Origin: Xenophilus aerolatus
GTDB taxonomy: Bacteria > Pseudomonadota > Gammaproteobacteria > Burkholderiales > Burkholderiaceae_C
Direction: 5' to 3'
Length of the DNA: 64,000 bases
NCBI GenBank assembly: GCA_029968055.1
Contig: JASCNX010000002.1
Span: 434,001 to 498,000, forward strand
Part shown: one piece after another, positions 1 to 7,743 of the stretch
Numbering within the stretch: position 1 is the stretch's first letter
Layout of the letters: each line of letters starts with the position of its first letter
Notes under the pieces: model-generated
Database searches by the model: none
Told to the model about the DNA's origin: nothing
Seen by the model: only the letters and a program-made list of their open reading frames with translations
Made by a program: the position numbers and the translations under genes

Positions 1-1780
1 AGTGCGCGCCGAAGGTGGACTGCTGGTACTTCTTGTCGAGGTCGCCGTACTCGATGTGGTCCTCGGCCACCAGCTCGCCGTCGCCGGCCGCCTGCGCGAG
101 CGGCAGTGCGCGCCCACCGCCGCGCACGCGGCCTTCCGCGAAGGTGGCCTCGGCCGGGTCCATGCCCAGCTTGCGGGCGACGGCCTCGCGCAGCTTCATG
201 CAGGCGGCGTACACGCCGGAGGTCGAGTTGTTGGCACCCCATTGGCCGCCCGAACCGCAGGAAGCCGGCAGCGTCGAGTCGCCCAGCCGCACGTTCACGC
301 GGTCCAGGCCCACGCCCATCATCTCGGCCGCGGTCTGCGCAATGATGGTGTAGCTGCCGGTGCCGATGTCGGTCATGTCGGTCTCGACCGTGACGATGCC
401 GTCGCGGCCCAGCCGCACGCGCGCGCCCGACTTGGTGAGCATGTTGTTGCGAAAGGCCGCCGCCATGCCCAGCCCGACCAGCCAGCGGCCGTCGCGCACC
501 TGCGCGGGCCGGGCATTGCGCCGGCTCCACCCGAAGCGCTCGGCGCCGATGCGCAGGCAGTCGACGAGCCGGCGCTGCGAAAAGGCGCGCTGCGGTTTTT
601 CAGGGTCGACCTGCGTGTCGTTGCGGATGCGGAACTCCACCGGATCGAGGCCGAGCTTCTCGGCCATCTCGTCCATGGCGATCTCCAGCGCCATCATCCC
701 CGGCGCCTCGCCCGGCGCGCGCATGGCGTTGCCCTCGGGCAGGTGCAGCACCGCCAGGCGCATGGCGGTCATGCGGTTGGGGGCGGCGTAGAGCAGGCGC
801 GTCTGTCCCACCGCGGTCTCGGGCTGGCCCTCGGGCTGATCGCCCGACCAGCTCTCGTGCCCGATGGCGGTGAGCCGTCCGTCCGCGGTCGCGCCCAGGC
901 GGATGCGTTGAATCGTCGCAGGCCGGTGCGTGGTGTTGTTGCCGATCAGCGGCCGCTGCAGCGCCACCTTGACGGGGCGGCCCGCGGCGCGCGCGCCCAG
1001 CGCGGCCAGCAGGGCGTCGGCCCGCACGAAGAGCTTGCCGCCGAAGCCGCCGCCGATGAAGGGCGAGACCAGCCGGACCTTGTCTTTCGCGATGCCCAGC
1101 GTCTTGGCCAGGTCGCCGGTGCACCAGTCGATCATCTGGTTGGAGGTCCAGACCGTGAGGCGGTCCCCCTGCCAGGCGGCGATGGAGGCATGCGGCTCCA
1201 TCATGGCGTGGCTGTGGTCGGGTGTTTCGTAGGTGGCGTCGAGCTTGACCGGCGCGGACGCGAAGGCGCCCGCGAAGTCGCCCACGGCGGTCTGCGGCGG
1301 GCCGCCGTCGGGGCCGGGCTTGGCCAGCGGCGCGCCGTCCTTCACGGCGGCGAGGTCAAAGGCGCCGGGGGCGGCTTCGTAGCGCACGCGGATGCGCTGC
1401 GCGGCGTCGCGGGCCCGCTCGAAGGTGTCGGCCACCACGACGGCGATGGCCTGGTGGTAGTGCGCGACCTCCGGACCGCCCAGCAGCGGTGCGGTGTTGT
1501 ACTGGCCCTTGTCGAGCTTGCCGGCGTTCTCGGCCGTCACGACGGCCAGCACGCCGGGCGCGGAGCGCGCGGCCGACAGGTCCATCGACACGATGCGGCC
1601 CTTGGCGATGCCGGCCCCCAGCACGTACCCGTAGGCGGGTGCGGTGGGCGTCTCGCGCTGCTCGTAGGCATAGCGCGCGGTGCCGGTGGTCTTGCGCGGG
1701 CCGTCGATGCGCGGGGTGGGCCGGCCGACGACCTGCAACTGGTCGATCGGGTTGGTGGTGGCGGGGCTGTCGAACTTCAT
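1..1780 (-). CDS. paoC: Aldehyde/xanthine dehydrogenase molybdopterin-binding subunit, C-terminus cut by window edge
   Basis: Large molybdenum-cofactor subunit of a periplasmic-type aldehyde oxidoreductase that oxidises aldehydes to acids. About 593 codons are visible and the frame stays open to base 1. The start ATG at 1780 overlaps the stop of the FAD subunit as ATGA. The visible protein has the N-terminal Ald_Xan_dh alpha/beta hammerhead (TARYAYEQ region, about residues 30-130) and the cofactor-domain motif FIGGGFGGK at about residues 236-244 (1050-1075). The family is usually about 730 residues, so roughly 140 are missing. Gene order (Fe-S, FAD, Mo subunit) matches E. coli paoABC/yagTSR. 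The substrate is inferred only as aldehydes. Confidence 0.9.
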   Translation of the reverse strand, partial: MKFDSPATTNPIDQLQVVGRPTPRIDGPRKTTGTARYAYEQRETPTAPAYGYVLGAGIAKGRIVSMDLSAARSAPGVLAVVTAENAGKLDKGQYNTAPLLGGPEVAHYHQAIAVVVADTFERARDAAQRIRVRYEAAPGAFDLAAVKDGAPLAKPGPDGGPPQTAVGDFAGAFASAPVKLDATYETPDHSHAMMEPHASIAAWQGDRLTVWTSNQMIDWCTGDLAKTLGIAKDKVRLVSPFIGGGFGGKLFVRADALLAALGARAAGRPVKVALQRPLIGNNTTHRPATIQRIRLGATADGRLTAIGHESWSGDQPEGQPETAVGQTRLLYAAPNRMTAMRLAVLHLPEGNAMRAPGEAPGMMALEIAMDEMAEKLGLDPVEFRIRNDTQVDPEKPQRAFSQRRLVDCLRIGAERFGWSRRNARPAQVRDGRWLVGLGMAAAFRNNMLTKSGARVRLGRDGIVTVETDMTDIGTGSYTIIAQTAAEMMGVGLDRVNVRLGDSTLPASCGSGGQWGANNSTSGVYAACMKLREAVARKLGMDPAEATFAEGRVRGGGRALPLAQAAGDGELVAEDHIEYGDLDKKYQQSTFGAH

Positions 1781-2733
1781 GCGCGTGCCTTTGCTTCCGC
1801 CAGCGTGGCGGCCAGGGTGCGTTCGGCCAGTGTGAGCTTGAACGCGTTGTCGGGAGCGGGCCGGGCGCCGGCGAAGAGGGCGGCGGTGGCGGCGCGCAGG
1901 TCGGTCGCGAGTGCGGGCTCGGCGGCCTCCACCCGCCAGGGCTTGTGCGCCAGGCCGCCGAAGGCCACGCGCGCGCGGCCATCGCGCTGCACGATCGCGG
2001 CGACCGACACCAGCGCGAAGGCGTAGGAGGCGCGGTCGCGCACCTTGCGGTAGATCTGCACGCCACCCACCGGTGTGGGCAGCGTCACGGCGGTGATCAG
2101 CTCGCCGGGCTTCAGGGCCGTCTCGACCTCGGGCGTGTTGCCGGGCAGGCGGTGGAAGTCCGCGATCGGGATGCGGCGGCGTTCGCCGCTGGCATGGACC
2201 GTCTCCACGGTGGCGTCGAGCGCGCGCATCGCCACCGCCATGTCGCTCGGGTGGGTGGCGATGCAGGCTTCGCTGCCGCCGATGACCGCCAACTGCCGCG
2301 CCACCCCGCCGATGGCCGAGCAGCCGCTGCCCGGCTGGCGCTTGTTGCAGGGCTGGGCCGTGTCGTAGAAGTAGGGGCAGCGGGTGCGCTGCAGCAGGTT
2401 GCCGGCCGTGGTGGCCTTGTTGCGCAGCTGGCCCGAGGCGCCGGCCAGCAGGGCGCGCGAGAGCACACCGTAGTCGCGCCGCACGCGGGCGTCGGCCGCC
2501 AGGTCGGTGTTGCGCACCAGCGCCCCGATGCGCAGGCCGCCGTCCGCCGCGGGCTCGATGCGGTCCAGGCCCAGCGCGTTCACGTCGACCAGGTGGGTGG
2601 GCGCCTCGATCTGCAGCTTCATCAGGTCGAGCAGGTTGGTGCCGCCGGCGATGAACTTGGCGCCGGGGCGCTGCGCCACCGCGGCTGCGGCGGCCTCGGG
2701 CGTGGCGGCCCGTTCGTAGCTGAAGGCCTTCAT
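1777..2733 (-). CDS. paoB: Aldehyde oxidoreductase FAD-binding subunit
   Basis: The 318-residue middle subunit of the molybdenum aldehyde oxidoreductase, carrying FAD between the Fe-S and Mo subunits. It starts MKAFSYERA and has the PCMH-type FAD motif [13 protein letters not shown] at about residues 27-39. It also has the cysteine-bearing [20 protein letters not shown] stretch typical of YagS/PaoB-like subunits, which bind an extra 4Fe-4S cluster, and a C-terminal CO_deh_flav_C-like region. Start and stop overlap both neighbours as ATGA, so the three subunits should be translated in a coupled way. Length matches the family. Confidence 0.93.
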   Translation of the reverse strand: MKAFSYERAATPEAAAAAVAQRPGAKFIAGGTNLLDLMKLQIEAPTHLVDVNALGLDRIEPAADGGLRIGALVRNTDLAADARVRRDYGVLSRALLAGASGQLRNKATTAGNLLQRTRCPYFYDTAQPCNKRQPGSGCSAIGGVARQLAVIGGSEACIATHPSDMAVAMRALDATVETVHASGERRRIPIADFHRLPGNTPEVETALKPGELITAVTLPTPVGGVQIYRKVRDRASYAFALVSVAAIVQRDGRARVAFGGLAHKPWRVEAAEPALATDLRAATAALFAGARPAPDNAFKLTLAERTLAATLAEAKARA

Positions 2734-3401
2734 GTCCGGCCTCCCGGCGCCTGCGCCACCTCGGTGATCGCGTCGACGATGTTCGAGTACGCGCCGCAGC
2801 GGCAGATGTTGCCGCTCATGCGCTCGCGCAGCTCATCGGCCGACAGCAGCGGCTGCGTGGTGATGTCGCCGCTCACGTGGCTGGGCACGCCGCGGCGCAG
2901 TTCGTCCAGCGCGCCGACGGCCGAGCAGATCTGCCCGGGTGTGCAGTAGCCGCACTGGTAGCCGTCGTGCTTGACGAACGCGGCCTGCAGCGGGTGCATG
3001 CGGGTGGGCGTGCCCAGGCCTTCGATCGTCGTCACCTGGGCCCCTTCGTGCATCACGGCCAGCGTGAGGCAGGCATTGATGCGGCGGCCGTCGACCAGCA
3101 CCGTGCAGGCGCCGCACTGGCCGTGATCGCAGCCCTTCTTGGTGCCGCCGAGCTGCAGGTGCTCGCGCAAGGCGTCGAGCAGGGTGGTGCGGGTGTCCAG
3201 CTCCAGGCGCTGCGCCTGGCCGTTGACGGTGAGGGTCACCGCCTGGGTCACGCCGCCCTCGGGCGCGGGACCGGACGAAACGGGGCCGGTGCCGGTGCCC
3301 GAGGCCGCGCAGCCGGGCAGCGCCACGCCGGCAGCGCCGGCGCTGCCGGCCAGCAGCACTTCGCGCCGGGACAGCGCCGGCGACCATTGGCAGAAAGTCA
3401 T
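2730..3401 (-). CDS. paoA: Aldehyde oxidoreductase 2Fe-2S subunit with Tat signal
   Basis: A 223-residue small subunit holding two 2Fe-2S clusters that pass electrons from Mo to FAD. I chose ATG 3401 because GGAG lies about 8 bases upstream; an ATG at 3470 would add 23 residues without a clear ribosome binding site. The N-terminus carries [18 protein letters not shown], a twin-arginine signal, as in PaoA, implying Tat export of the assembled enzyme. The plant-type cluster cysteines are [16 protein letters not shown], and the helical-domain cluster cysteines are [10 protein letters not shown] and NICRCGAY. The stop overlaps the paoB start. It is the first gene of the operon. Confidence 0.93.
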   Translation of the reverse strand: MTFCQWSPALSRREVLLAGSAGAAGVALPGCAASGTGTGPVSSGPAPEGGVTQAVTLTVNGQAQRLELDTRTTLLDALREHLQLGGTKKGCDHGQCGACTVLVDGRRINACLTLAVMHEGAQVTTIEGLGTPTRMHPLQAAFVKHDGYQCGYCTPGQICSAVGALDELRRGVPSHVSGDITTQPLLSADELRERMSGNICRCGAYSNIVDAITEVAQAPGGRT

Positions 3402-3518
3402 TGTGGGTTCTCCGTGGGGAACCCTGACGTTGCACGTGAGCCGCCGAGCGCCTTGCGGGACGGCGCCCACGTCGGATGTGGGCGGCTGGCTTTCGCGGCC
3501 GATGCGCGGCCGGCGCCC

Positions 3519-5144
3519 TCAGCGCCGCACGACGTAGCGCGTCACCACCGGCGGCACGTCGCCGATGTGGAAGGCCAGGCGCCGCTCGCGCATGGCCATG
3601 TCGGTGGCCGTGGCGCGGCTGAAGCGGCGCAGGTGCTCGGTCCACGACTCGTCGACGATCTCCTCGACGTAGCGCTCGGGCTGGCCCACGTCGTGCAGCA
3701 GTTCCCAGCCGACGGCGCCCTGGCTCAGGCGCACGCGGCGCGTCTGCTGCATCAGCAGGTGGAAGGCGGCGGCGCGCGCCGGGTCGATGATGTATTCGAC
3801 CGTGACCACCACGCGGCCACTTTCCTCGGGCGGCTCCGGCGGCGGGCCGGCGGCCCAGCCGGCCTGCGCGGGGCTGAGGTCGTCCTCGTCGGCATGGTCG
3901 GTCACGAAACGCAGGGCCACCAGCATGACCAGCGTGCCGCTCGCGGCGGCGATCAGCAGGCTGATGCGCAGCGAGCTCGCGGCTGCCACGTTGCCCCACA
4001 GCGCGGCGCCGAAGGCGCTGGCGCCCATGATGGCCATCTGGTAGGTGGCCATGCCGCGCGCGCGCACCCAGTCGGGCAGGGCGAGCTGGGCCGACACCGA
4101 CAGCGAGTTGGCCACCGTGATCCAGGCGGCGCCACCGAAGAACATGGCGGGCACCGCGACCCAGGTGTTGGGCGCCACCGCCATCACGGCCGTGGCCGCC
4201 GACTGCAGGGCCGTGCCGCGCAGCACCAGCTGGTCGCGTCCCAGGGCCTGGCGCAGGCGCGGCAGGAACAGCACCGCCACGATCGCGCCCGCGCCCATCG
4301 AGGCCAGCAGCACCGTGAAGGTGCCGGCGTCGCCGCCCTGCAGGCCGCGCGCCAGCAGCGGCAACAGCGCCAGCAGCGCGGTGGAGTGCAGGAAGAAGAT
4401 CGCGATGCGCGTGAGCACCGCACGCATGCGGGCCGACTGGCGCACGAACTGCACGCCCACCCGCATCGCACTGATCAGGCGTTCGCGGCCCAGCGGGTTG
4501 GGCGTGTGCTCGCGCCGCCAGCGCAGCACCACGAAGCCCGAGGCCACCGACAGCACCGCGTTGAGCGCGAACACCCACACGCTGCCGGCGCTGGCGATCA
4601 GCACGCCGGCCGTGAGCGGGCCGATGATGCGCGAGGCGTTCATCGCGATGCCGTTCAGGCCCAGCGCCGCCGGCAGCAGCGGCCGCGTCACCAGCTCGGG
4701 CACGATGGCCGAGAACACCGGCCAGCGCAGCGCCAGCCCGATGCCGTTGGCAAAGGTCAGCGCCAGCAGCAGCGGCGCGTTCATCCAGCCCATGGCGATC
4801 GCCACGCACAGCACGATCGCCGTGCCGGCCAGCCAGAACTGCGTGGCCACCAGCCAGCGCCGCCGGTCCAGGATGTCGGCCAGCGCGCCGCTGGGCAGGC
4901 CCAGCAGGAACACCGGCAGCGTGGAGGCCGACTGCACCAGCGCCACCCACACCGGCGAGGAGGTGAGCGTCGTCATCATCCATGCCGCCGCCACGTCGTT
5001 CATCCACATGCAGATGTTGGCGATCAGCCAGGTGCTCCACAGCATGCGGAACACCGGCAGCTTCAGCGGCTCCAGCGCCGCCAGCTTGGGCGGCCGGGGC
5101 TTCAGGGGCGGGAGGGGGGATTCTTCGGGGTCGATGGGGGGCAT
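3519..5144 (-). CDS. MFS exporter with C-terminal soluble domain (MFS_3 family)
   Basis: A 541-residue inner-membrane transporter of the MFS_3 (EntS-like, drug/siderophore efflux) group. About twelve hydrophobic helices span residues 25-420, including FRMLWSTWLIANICMWMNDV and the loop LADILDRRRW between helices 2 and 3. A soluble tail of about 110 residues (VTVEYIIDPARAAAF onward) resembles the ABM/Dabb-like tail often found on this family. No ribosome binding site is visible before ATG 5144. It stands alone between the aldehyde oxidoreductase and a DUF3072 gene, so the substrate is unknown. Confidence 0.85.
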   Translation of the reverse strand: MPPIDPEESPLPPLKPRPPKLAALEPLKLPVFRMLWSTWLIANICMWMNDVAAAWMMTTLTSSPVWVALVQSASTLPVFLLGLPSGALADILDRRRWLVATQFWLAGTAIVLCVAIAMGWMNAPLLLALTFANGIGLALRWPVFSAIVPELVTRPLLPAALGLNGIAMNASRIIGPLTAGVLIASAGSVWVFALNAVLSVASGFVVLRWRREHTPNPLGRERLISAMRVGVQFVRQSARMRAVLTRIAIFFLHSTALLALLPLLARGLQGGDAGTFTVLLASMGAGAIVAVLFLPRLRQALGRDQLVLRGTALQSAATAVMAVAPNTWVAVPAMFFGGAAWITVANSLSVSAQLALPDWVRARGMATYQMAIMGASAFGAALWGNVAAASSLRISLLIAAASGTLVMLVALRFVTDHADEDDLSPAQAGWAAGPPPEPPEESGRVVVTVEYIIDPARAAAFHLLMQQTRRVRLSQGAVGWELLHDVGQPERYVEEIVDESWTEHLRRFSRATATDMAMRERRLAFHIGDVPPVVTRYVVRR

Positions 5145-5293
5145 GGGGCCCGGTGATTGTGGCGTGCCGGCGGTCGGGGCGTGCCGCTGGCAAAGCTGTG
5201 CGATCGAATTTGTCGCTGGTTCAGCAGTGCGATCGGCGCTTGCTGCAGGCCGTACGCCGGCGCTTCACCACGGCCCGCGAGGATCCACCCTTA

Positions 5294-5524
5294 TCAACCC
5301 TTCTGAGGCTCGCCGCGGCCGGTCACGGCCTGGAGCTCCTCGATCCGCTCCGAGGCTTGCGCCTTGGTCAGCGTGTCGTCGAACGCTTCCTTGGCCTCCT
5401 CCGACAGCGTCTTCAGGTAGGAGTGCTGGGCGCCGGTCATGGGCTCGTCGCCCGTGACCCACGTGCTGGGATCTTTTTCCATGTTGCTTTCGCGGGCATG
5501 GCTCTGGGTGGCTTTGTCGGTCAT
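5294..5524 (-). CDS. DUF3072 domain protein, probably SOS-controlled
   Basis: A 76-residue hydrophilic protein, MTDKATQ to GEPQKG. The segment MTGAQHSYLKTLSEEAKEAF is the hallmark of DUF3072, a small family of unknown function. I chose ATG 5524 because GGAG lies about 8 bases upstream; an in-frame ATG at 5578 would run through the LexA-like site. That site is centred about 38 bases upstream of the start. Tight repression by LexA is inferred from the box, and a role in stress survival is only a guess. Confidence 0.8.
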   Translation of the reverse strand: MTDKATQSHARESNMEKDPSTWVTGDEPMTGAQHSYLKTLSEEAKEAFDDTLTKAQASERIEELQAVTGRGEPQKG

Positions 5525-5553
5525 GGCTGATCTCCGGTTGATGATGTCGATAA

Positions 5554-5569
5554 CTGTATGGACGTACAG
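5554..5569. promoter_or_regulatory. LexA-type SOS operator
   Basis: The site reads CTG-N10-CAG (CTGTATGGACGTACAG), and the symmetry extends to AACTGTA (5552-5558) and TACAGTT (5565-5571). This matches the LexA consensus CTGTATATATATACAG used by beta- and gammaproteobacteria. On the minus strand TACAGT inside the box could double as the -10 element of the DUF3072 gene, 29 bases from its start codon. The divergent SHOCT gene starts 134 bases away on the plus strand. Confidence 0.6.
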
Positions 5570-5703
5570 TTTTCGCAACGTCGGACGACATGCCGACCCC
5601 CTGCATGACGCGGCGGGCAGACCGCGGCTATAGGCCCAGGCCTACCTGCCGACGGCTCGCGCTGCCGATGGCAACGGCGAAAGGCGACGCGACAGTGGGC
5701 GTC

Positions 5704-6606
5704 ATGAGCCAGCCACCAAGCACCCACCGCGTCGAGGTAGGTGATGCGACACCACGCGCCGATGCGACCCGCAGCGAGATGCATGCAGGCGCCGCTGCAA
5801 GCGAGGCAGCCAGCGAGCACGAGCAAGTGCGGGCCCTCCTGGCCTCACAGCATGGCTTCTCGACCGAGGCGCTGAACGAACTGTCCCGCGCGCTGTCGGC
5901 CGGGGGCGGCGCGATGGCGCAGTTCAGCCATCCCGAGCTGGGGGGTTCGGGGCAGTGGATGCGCAATGGCATGGTGATGGTGGGCGACATGTTCAACCAC
6001 CGCCTGGCCGGGCGCGTGGCGGCGGTCTGCGAAGCGCTGGCGCCCCTGGTGGGCGCAAGCCTGCCGCCCGTGGCGCAGCGCCGTCCCGACGTGGAAGGCC
6101 ACCCGCCGTCGGCGGAGGAACAGTTCGGCCTTCCTGCGGCCAGCGGTTCGCAGAACGGGATGCGCTACGCGTGGTTCCCCGCGCACCGGCGGCTGGTGGT
6201 GGAAGGGCACGGCCGCCGCCGGGTCTTCGATACCGCCGACCACGCCATCCATGGCGTGGCCCAACAGCAGAGCGTGGACGGCACCATCACGTTCACCAGC
6301 CAGCACGGTCCGGTAGCCCTCGCTTCGTTGCGGGAGGTCGACGCGCCCGCCCACGGCACCCATGGGCATTCGCCGGAAGCGGGTCCAGGGGTCGCGGCGG
6401 ACGAGAAGCGCGAGCGGTCGACGAGCGCCAGGCCCGCTGCGGCGGACCCGGGCGTCGTCGATGCCGAAGCTGCGAGCAGCGCTGCGCCGACGTCGCAGGC
6501 GCAGACCCTGGATCTGCTCTCCAAGCTTGCCGAACTGCACGCGCGCGGCGTGCTGACGGACCAGGAGTTCACGAGCAAGAAGGCCCAGCTGCTGGATCGC
6601 CTTTGA
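5704..6606 (+). CDS. SHOCT-domain protein with a novel shared C-terminal module
   Basis: About 300 residues from ATG 5704 (MSQPPST). In-frame ATGs upstream (5590, 5668) exist and no start has a strong ribosome binding site, so the N-terminus is uncertain. Residues about 35-110 are Ala/Gly-rich with FNHRLAGRVAAVCEAL. Residues about 146-215 hold a module (SGSQNGMRYAWF, RRLVVEGHGR, ITFTSQHG) that recurs in the next gene. The last 33 residues (LLSKLAELHARGVLTDQEF) are a SHOCT domain, usually linked to oligomerisation. No signal peptide or membrane segment is seen. Function unknown. Confidence 0.72.
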   Translation: MSQPPSTHRVEVGDATPRADATRSEMHAGAAASEAASEHEQVRALLASQHGFSTEALNELSRALSAGGGAMAQFSHPELGGSGQWMRNGMVMVGDMFNHRLAGRVAAVCEALAPLVGASLPPVAQRRPDVEGHPPSAEEQFGLPAASGSQNGMRYAWFPAHRRLVVEGHGRRRVFDTADHAIHGVAQQQSVDGTITFTSQHGPVALASLREVDAPAHGTHGHSPEAGPGVAADEKRERSTSARPAAADPGVVDAEAASSAAPTSQAQTLDLLSKLAELHARGVLTDQEFTSKKAQLLDRL

Positions 6607-6938
6607 TGAAGGAAACACCCATGGAGCCCATGAAGCCGCTGAAACCCATGACGCCGATGCAACCCATGAAACCGATGGAGCCCCTGCAAGCCGCAAAGGA
6701 CGAGTGGTGGCCGGAAGGGCTGCACGCGCCGGCGAGCTCGGGCAGCCAGAACGGGATGCGCTATGCGTACTTCGCGGCCGAGCGACGCCTGGTGGTCGAG
6801 CGCGACGGCGCGGTGGCGCAGTACGACACGGGCGAGCATCGGATCGAGGGCGTCGCGCAGTCTGCCGGCGCCGATGGGCCGACGTTCAGCAGCCAGGACG
6901 GCGAAATCGCGCTGGATTCACTGAAGAAGGTCGCGTAG
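6606..6938 (+). CDS. Small Met-Pro-repeat protein, paralogous module to upstream gene
   Basis: A 110-residue protein whose start overlaps the upstream stop as TGATG, so translation is probably coupled. The first 24 residues are a degenerate repeat of Met-x-Pro-Met-Lys-Pro units. Residues about 30-110 (SGSQNGMRYAYF, RRLVVERDG, QYDTGEHRIEGVAQ, TFSSQDGEIALDSLKKV) repeat the module of the SHOCT protein, at roughly half identity by eye. The pair looks like a duplication of one small domain, one copy fused to SHOCT. No known function. Confidence 0.75.
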   Translation: MKETPMEPMKPLKPMTPMQPMKPMEPLQAAKDEWWPEGLHAPASSGSQNGMRYAYFAAERRLVVERDGAVAQYDTGEHRIEGVAQSAGADGPTFSSQDGEIALDSLKKVA

Positions 6939-6952
6939 CCACCGCGGGTTCG

Positions 6953-7465
6953 TCAGGTGCGGGCGCGCGAGTCGCCCTTCACGGGGCCTTCACCCCTTAG
7001 GTGCGCCAGCGGCAGCGCCCGGCTGGCCTTCACCTCGCCGAGCGAGAAGCTGGTGTGCAGGTCCTTCACGTTCGGCAGGTTCATCAGGTGCTCGCGCGCG
7101 AAGCGCGAGAAGCCGTCCAGGTCCTGCGCCACGACCTGCAGTTCGAAGGTGCCGGTGCCGCTGATGTAGTGGCAGGCCACGACCTCGGGCATTTTGCGGA
7201 TGGCCTCCTCGAGCTTGCGGGTGGCGTCGCCGGTGACGCGCTCGGTGTCCACGCGCACGAAGGCCAGCACGCCCAGGCCGATCTTGTGGCGGTCGATCTC
7301 GGCGTGGTAGCCCTTGATGAAGCCCGCGGCCTCGAGGGCGCGCACGCGCCGCCAGCAGGGCGCCGCCGACAGTCCCACACGCTGCGCCAGCTCGGCGTTG
7401 GTCAGCCGCGCGTCGGCCTGCAGTTCTTGCAGGATCGCCAGGTCGTACTTGTCTATTCTTTCCAT
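6953..7465 (-). CDS. Lrp/AsnC family transcriptional regulator
   Basis: A 170-residue regulator from ATG 7465 (MERIDKYD), with GGGGTGA 5-6 bases upstream; a GTG at 7474 is an alternative. An N-terminal winged helix-turn-helix (ILQELQADARLTNAELAQRVGLSAAP as two helices, residues 9-35) is followed by the AsnC/RAM ligand-binding domain (GLGVLAFVRV, VVACHYISGTGTFELQV). Lrp family members sense amino acids. It is divergent from the indolepyruvate ferredoxin oxidoreductase gene, which it probably controls; this pairing is common in Burkholderiales. Confidence 0.92.
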   Translation of the reverse strand: MERIDKYDLAILQELQADARLTNAELAQRVGLSAAPCWRRVRALEAAGFIKGYHAEIDRHKIGLGVLAFVRVDTERVTGDATRKLEEAIRKMPEVVACHYISGTGTFELQVVAQDLDGFSRFAREHLMNLPNVKDLHTSFSLGEVKASRALPLAHLRGEGPVKGDSRART

Positions 7466-7650
7466 ATCACTCACCCCTGCGAAAGAAGCTTTCTTGAAGG
7501 GCCGAGTTTGAGGCATAGAAAGCAAACACCTGTCGGCGCGCCGGGCATACACTTTGCGAGCATCATGGCCGCGGGGCAAGTGTGTTCACCCGACCGCCTG
7601 AGCCCACCGACCACGCCACGCCCACAAGGCACAGCCACGGAGACAAACAG

Positions 7651-7743
7651 ATGACGCCCCCACGCTCTTCACTGCGTGTAATCGCTGCCCCCCGAGGGGG
7701 CGCATGCCTCCCTAGAGGCGGCTCGTCGGGAGGCATGGCATGA
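7651..7743 (+). CDS. Putative 30-codon leader peptide of the indolepyruvate oxidoreductase
   Basis: A short frame from ATG 7651 to TGA 7741-7743 encoding 30 residues rich in Pro, Arg, Gly and Ser (MTPPRSS... ending SGGMA). GGAG at 7639-7642 sits 8 bases before its ATG. Its stop overlaps the ATG of the large downstream gene as ATGA, and its last codons run through a hairpin that contains the downstream ribosome binding site. This is the layout of a translationally coupled leader. Whether the peptide is made is inference; the DNA also resembles a dispersed Comamonadaceae repeat. Confidence 0.45.
   Translation: MTPPRSSLRVIAAPRGGACLPRGGSSGGMA
7687..7701 (+). repeat. GC hairpin of an intergenic repeat element
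   Basis: GCCCCC (7687-7692), loop CGA, GGGGGC (7696-7701). Together with the adjoining 9-base inverted repeat this makes a double-hairpin cassette. From memory it resembles a repeat common upstream of, or between, genes in Variovorax/Acidovorax-type genomes. Only one copy was noticed in this window. No T-run follows, so it is not a good terminator. Confidence 0.45.
7704..7736 (+). promoter_or_regulatory. Ribosome-binding-site-sequestering hairpin before the indolepyruvate oxidoreductase
   Basis: ATGCCTCCC (7704-7712) is a perfect reverse complement of GGGAGGCAT (7728-7736), with a 15-base loop. The right arm contains GGGAGG (7728-7733), the only Shine-Dalgarno sequence for the ATG at 7740. 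In the folded RNA the ribosome binding site would be buried. A ribosome translating the leader frame would open it. Confidence 0.55.

Noticed and set aside
2-2026. Long plus-strand open frame opposite the aldehyde oxidoreductase genes
   Set aside because: The composition is typical of a high-GC shadow, and the minus strand encodes conserved paoB and paoC.
7492-7510. Near-palindrome around AAGCTT between the Lrp regulator and the oxidoreductase as an Lrp operator
   Set aside because: The symmetry is imperfect and Lrp sites are too loose to call from one copy.
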